A stretch of DNA of 62,623 nt, taken from assembly GCA_012719855.1 (NCBI GenBank), contig JAAXZN010000008.1:1-62623 (forward strand), read 5' to 3'. The notes beneath the pieces were generated by a model. The model was given only the letters and a program-made list of their open reading frames with translations, was not told the DNA's origin and made no database searches. Below are positions 59,291 to 62,623 of this stretch, piece by piece. The stretch is from Serratia liquefaciens (GTDB lineage: Bacteria; Pseudomonadota; Gammaproteobacteria; Enterobacterales; Enterobacteriaceae). The number at the start of each line of letters is the position of its first letter. The first letter of the stretch is position 1. Position numbers and translations under genes: made by a program.

Positions 59291-60232
59291 TCAGTTGTTA
59301 CACCAAGGATAACCCCCATCACGTATCACTTCCCGTCCCATCAGGCTGAAGACATCGCTCTTGCGCGTCAGCCGCTCATGCCACCAGCTAAAACCGGCCC
59401 CTTTGCTGGCCGGATGCCAGGCCAGCCAAATCATTTCATCGCCTTTTTGCATATCGACGGGCACCGTCACCAACTCGCCGCTGGCCAACTCTTTTTCTAT
59501 CAGCGCCGGCGGCAAGAAGCCGTGCCCGATACCCCGCTTCAACAGCGCCAATTTGCTCTCGACGTCGCATACCATCAGTTGGCGCTGCAACGGCATGGCG
59601 CCGTGGTTACGCTTGGGCAGCTCGTGGCTGCTGTCGGCAATGCCCACCACGATATCGTTCAAGCGCTGGTTTTTATCCACCGGCTTTTTCTGCGCCGCAA
59701 AGGGATGAGAAGGGGAAACGCACAGGACAAAATTCAGCTTGCCGAGCATCAGCGTCTTGGCCTGCACGCTGTCCGGGATCTGGCCGATGGCGATAATCAA
59801 ATCCGCCCGGTTGTTCTTCAACGCATCCCAGGTGCCATTGAGCGCTTCACGCTGCACAGAAATGTTGGCGTTCGGGCTGTGCTGGATATAGTCGCGGATA
59901 TCCTGGGTGAGCGTTTCCAGCGGAAAGAAATTATCAACCACGATGCGGATATTATTATCGAACTTTGGGATGTTTCTTACCCTACTCTCCAGATCCTGTA
60001 CCGCATTTAAAATCCAGCTCCCTTCCTGCAGCAGGAATTCCCCTTCATCCGTCAGGGTAATCATCGGGCCATTACGATGAAAAAGTTTCACGCAGAGTTT
60101 ACTTTCAATATTGGAAACCCGGTAAGATATCGCCGAAGGGGTTTTATGCAACGCCTCCGCCGCCATTGAGAATGAGCCGGTACTTTTGATGGTGCTGATT
60201 ATTTTAATCGCATCCAGGGATAATCTAGTCAT
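59291..60232 (-). CDS. chiR: LysR-type regulator ChiR
   Basis: 313-aa LysR regulator. Helix-turn-helix FSMAAEALHKTPSAISYRVS near residues 21-40; effector domain ~95-300. In S. marcescens ChiR is required for chitinase and CBP21 expression and is found in this very place between chiB and cbp21. Divergent from cbp21 across 405 bases. Confidence 0.94.
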   Translation of the reverse strand: MTRLSLDAIKIISTIKSTGSFSMAAEALHKTPSAISYRVSNIESKLCVKLFHRNGPMITLTDEGEFLLQEGSWILNAVQDLESRVRNIPKFDNNIRIVVDNFFPLETLTQDIRDYIQHSPNANISVQREALNGTWDALKNNRADLIIAIGQIPDSVQAKTLMLGKLNFVLCVSPSHPFAAQKKPVDKNQRLNDIVVGIADSSHELPKRNHGAMPLQRQLMVCDVESKLALLKRGIGHGFLPPALIEKELASGELVTVPVDMQKGDEMIWLAWHPASKGAGFSWWHERLTRKSDVFSLMGREVIRDGGYPWCNN

Positions 60233-60637
60233 ACAAATTCCTCTTTGACATAAAATAAGAAAAAAATGACACTAAATTCCCAAGTGGTTGGCGCGTAAAA
60301 GTCGTTCAAGTCACACAAGAGTAAGCAAAACCACAAGCAATATACTCTATATTGCAGCGCATCATCTGAAAGACTATTCATCAATACTTTAAATAAAATT
60401 CATCATGACGCCGTTTTTTTAGACAGTAGCGTTTAAATAAATTCAATCAAGAAATAAAAGACAATCATCATAATAATTTTAGTTAATAGCCTATAAAACA
60501 TTCCACCCTGACAGTCGAGACTAAGGGTAAAAATAAAACAAGCCGCCGGGAATGATGTTTTTAATTTTTTAATAACCTCTCGTTTCGTCGGTGAAAATAA
60601 TCCCAACTTACAATACAACTTCAGTCAGGAGTGACTT
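60233..60637. promoter_or_regulatory. chiR / cbp21 divergent region
   Basis: 405 bases, noticeably AT-richer than the genes on either side. Probably holds ChiR sites and the cbp21 promoter. An antisense open frame at 60433-60618 (61 codons) has no ribosome site and is not called. No repeat or clear hairpin stands out. Confidence 0.55.
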
Positions 60638-61231
60638 ATGAACAATACTTCCCGTACCCTTATGTCTCTTGGCCTGCTGAGCGCCGCGCTGTTTGGCGTA
60701 TCGCAACAGGCGGCCGCCCACGGCTACGTCGAAACACCGGCCAGCCGCTCTTATCAGTGCAAACTGCAGCTCAATACCCAATGCGGCAGCGTGCAATATG
60801 AGCCGCAGAGCGTTGAAGGGCTGAAAGGCTTCCCGCTGGCGGGCCCGGCTGATGGGCATATCGCCAGCGCCGACAAATCCACCTTCTTCGAACTGGATCA
60901 GCAAACGCCAACCCGTTGGAACAAGATCAATCTGCACACCGGCGCCAATTCCTTCACCTGGAGACTGACCGCCCGCCACAGCACCACCAGCTGGCGTTAT
61001 TTCATTACCAAACCAAACTGGGACGCGTCGCAGCCGCTGACCCGTGCGTCCTTTGACCTGACGCCGTTCTGTCAACAGAACGACGGTGGCGCCATTCCCG
61101 CCGCGCAGGTCACCCACCAGTGCAACATACCGGCAGACCGTAGCGGTTCGCACGTGATCCTCGCCGTGTGGGATGTAGCAGACACGGCCAATGCCTTCTA
61201 TCAGGCGATTGACGTTAACTTGACCAAATAA
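60638..61231 (+). CDS. cbp21: chitin-active lytic polysaccharide monooxygenase CBP21 (AA10)
   Basis: Secreted copper enzyme that cleaves crystalline chitin oxidatively and opens it for chitinases. 197 aa, as in S. marcescens. Sec signal peptide of 27 residues; the mature N-terminal H28 and H114 (TARHSTT) form the copper histidine brace, and surface Y54 (VQYEPQ) and E60, involved in chitin binding, are kept. TCAGGAG precedes the ATG. Exits by Sec then type II, unlike ChiB. Confidence 0.97.
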   Translation: MNNTSRTLMSLGLLSAALFGVSQQAAAHGYVETPASRSYQCKLQLNTQCGSVQYEPQSVEGLKGFPLAGPADGHIASADKSTFFELDQQTPTRWNKINLHTGANSFTWRLTARHSTTSWRYFITKPNWDASQPLTRASFDLTPFCQQNDGGAIPAAQVTHQCNIPADRSGSHVILAVWDVADTANAFYQAIDVNLTK

Positions 61232-61251
61232 TAAGGAAAGGAAATACCACA

Positions 61252-61280
61252 GGGTTCAGCCAGCTGCTGAACCCTTTTTT
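61252..61280 (+). terminator. terminator of cbp21
   Basis: GGGTTCAGC, loop CAGCT, GCTGAACCC, then six T. It ends the chitin island; the remaining bases to talA (61281-61526) hold promoter sequence and no gene I can support. Confidence 0.9.
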
Positions 61281-61526
61281 ATTGCAAGTGCGCTATGCCA
61301 CATCTTTTTCCCCTCGCTCAGCCCATACTGACAGCGCCTTCCTAGGTGCGGTAAGCGGCTGCAAAACCGCGCCCTGCCTGGCTCGTTTCGGGATCCATTG
61401 TTCTTATCCATCGCAACAATCAGAAAAAGCGCATTTTAATCATCGGACATCTGATGCAGTGTGTTCAGCCTACGATGAAAAACGTTCTCATTTCCCTACA
61501 TTGACGTTTGGTCAAGGAGCTTATTA

Positions 61527-62477
61527 ATGAATCAATTAGACGCACTCAAGCAGCTAACCACAGTGGTAGCCGACAGCGGCGATATCGAATCCATCCGCCA
61601 GTTCGAACCGCAAGACGCCACCACCAACCCTTCCCTGATCCTGAAAGCTGCTGCGCTGCCTCAATATAAGCCACTGATCCTCGAAGCCCTGAACTATGCC
61701 CGCCAGCAAGGCGGCAATAAAGAAACCCAGCTGATCAACGCCAGCGACAAACTGGCGGTCAACATCGGCGTCGAAATCCTCAAAAGCGTGCCGGGGCGCA
61801 TTTCCACCGAAGTGGACGCCCGCCTGTCCTTCGACCGTGGCATGTGCGTAGCCAAGGCGCGCAAGCTGATCGGCCTGTATCAGGAACAAGGTATTGATAA
61901 GTCGCGTATTCTGATCAAGCTGGCCTCCACCTGGGAAGGCATCAAAGCCGCCGAAGAACTGGAAAAAGAAGGCATCAACACCAACCTGACGCTGCTGTTC
62001 TCCTTCGCCCAGGCCCGCGCCTGTGCCGAAGCCGGCGTGTTCCTGATTTCCCCGTTCGTCGGCCGCATCTATGACTGGTATCAGGCCAAACAGCCTGCCG
62101 CAGACTATGACGCAGAGCAGGATCCGGGCGTGAAATCGGTGCGCAACATTTATGAATACTACAAGCAGCACCGCTATCAGACCGTGATCATGGGTGCCAG
62201 CTTCCGTAAGGTAGAGCAGATCCTGGCCCTGGCCGGTTGCGATCGTCTGACTATCGCGCCGAACCTGCTGGAACAGCTCAAACAAAGCGAGCAACCGGTA
62301 GAACGCAAACTGACGCCATCCACCGAAGCCTTCCATCAGCCTGCCCCGCTGGCCGAAGCCGAATTCCGTTGGCTGCATAATCAGGACGCCATGGCCGTTA
62401 AAAAACTGGCCGAAGGTATCCGCCTGTTCGCCGTTGACCAGCAAAAGCTGGAAGACATGCTGGTCGCTGAACTGTAA
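61527..62477 (+). CDS. talA: transaldolase
   Basis: Pentose phosphate enzyme that moves a dihydroxyacetone unit from sedoheptulose-7-phosphate to glyceraldehyde-3-phosphate. 316 aa. N-terminal [13 protein letters not shown], the Schiff-base lysine in [12 protein letters not shown] near residue 132, and [13 protein letters not shown]. It is followed 17 bases on by a transketolase gene; the maeB..talA-tktB order suggests talA rather than talB. Confidence 0.94.
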   Translation: MNQLDALKQLTTVVADSGDIESIRQFEPQDATTNPSLILKAAALPQYKPLILEALNYARQQGGNKETQLINASDKLAVNIGVEILKSVPGRISTEVDARLSFDRGMCVAKARKLIGLYQEQGIDKSRILIKLASTWEGIKAAEELEKEGINTNLTLLFSFAQARACAEAGVFLISPFVGRIYDWYQAKQPAADYDAEQDPGVKSVRNIYEYYKQHRYQTVIMGASFRKVEQILALAGCDRLTIAPNLLEQLKQSEQPVERKLTPSTEAFHQPAPLAEAEFRWLHNQDAMAVKKLAEGIRLFAVDQQKLEDMLVAEL

Positions 62478-62494
62478 TCACTCTGGAGTAAAAC

Positions 62495-62623
62495 ATGTCC
62501 TCTCGTAAAGAGCTTGCCAACGCCATCCGCGCACTCAGCATGGACGCCGTACAAAAAGCAAATTCCGGCCACCCGGGTGCACCTATGGGCATGGCGGACA
62601 TCGCCGAAGTCCTGTGGCGTGAC
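62495..62623 (+). CDS. tktB: transketolase (partial, cut by window end)
   Basis: 43 codons from ATG at 62495: [20 protein letters not shown], then the thiamine-enzyme motif [27 protein letters not shown] lies upstream. Works with transaldolase. The N-terminus alone fits TktA as well as TktB; the symbol follows synteny with talA. Confidence 0.9.
   Translation, partial: MSSRKELANAIRALSMDAVQKANSGHPGAPMGMADIAEVLWRD

Noticed and set aside
60433..60618. 61-codon ORF in the chiR-cbp21 gap
   Set aside because: No ribosome-binding site, AT-rich composition, and it overlaps the expected cbp21 promoter.
61282..61527. 81-codon ORF before talA
   Set aside because: It begins right after the cbp21 terminator, lacks a ribosome site and runs through the talA promoter region.

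Overview
This window looks like chromosomal DNA of a Serratia species. The chitinase, the LPMO and their regulator match the S. marcescens chiB / chiR / cbp21 arrangement in length and almost residue for residue. A budR-budAB acetoin operon and a fepA/fes/entF locus are also present. The small substitutions I recall in ChiB and CBP21 suggest a relative of S. marcescens (S. liquefaciens / proteamaculans / plymuthica type) rather than S. marcescens itself, but that is inference. No rRNA, tRNA, CRISPR array or insertion sequence was seen. Most of the window follows the E. coli order yfeR-yfeH-ypeB-ligA-zipA-cysZ-cysK-ptsHI-crr ... cysM-cysAWTP ... yfeX-yfeY-yfeZ ... ypeA-amiA-hemF ... maeB ... 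talA-tktB, with Serratia cassettes set between these blocks.

Layout. 1-8.3 kb: enterobactin-type siderophore genes (entF, ybdZ, fes on minus; fepA on plus) around a shared Fur-controlled region. 8.4-10.0 kb: an orphan DppA-like binding protein. 10.1-14.0 kb: acetoin operon budA-budB with divergent budR. 14.0-16.1 kb: eutB-eutC without microcompartment genes. 16.3-17.4 kb: a nucleotidyltransferase-fold gene and an FlxA-like gene behind a near-perfect flagellar sigma-28 promoter. 17.4-27.9 kb: yfeR/yfeH, ypeB, ligA, zipA, cysZ, cysK, ptsH-ptsI-crr. 28.0-33.3 kb: a two-component system divergent from macA-macB. 33.3-38.1 kb: cysM and the cysPTWA sulfate/thiosulfate importer. 38.3-44.2 kb: yfeX, yfeY, yfeZ, ygiW, ypeA, amiA, hemF, yaiI.

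44.4-50.9 kb, where E. coli carries its large eut operon, holds an iron-type cluster: a TonB-dependent receptor of unknown ligand, an oligopeptidase B with an export signal, a second TonB, and a ChaN-like lipoprotein. Two strong Fur boxes and an ERIC element lie inside it. 51.0-53.4 kb: mmuP-mmuM (S-methylmethionine use) behind a perfect MetJ half-operator. 53.4-55.7 kb: maeB. 55.7-56.1 kb: an unexplained palindromic stretch. 56.1-61.2 kb: the chitin-utilisation island, made of a phage-lysis-like secretion cassette (chiW holin, chiX endopeptidase, chiY/chiZ spanins), chiB, chiR and cbp21. 61.5 kb to the end: talA and the start of a transketolase gene.

The genes fall into linked themes: iron capture (fep/ent and the tonB2/chaN cluster), sulfur supply (cysZ, cysK, cysM, cysPTWA, mmuPM), sugar uptake and overflow metabolism (pts, bud, maeB, tal/tkt), and chitin degradation with its own export route. 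The parts most worth following up are the receptor-periplasmic oligopeptidase-TonB-ChaN cluster, the ribosome-site-sequestering fepA leader, the terminator inside the budA leader, the sigma-28 promoter on the FlxA-like gene, the PmrA/QseB-type box at ygiW, and the palindromic element upstream of maeB.
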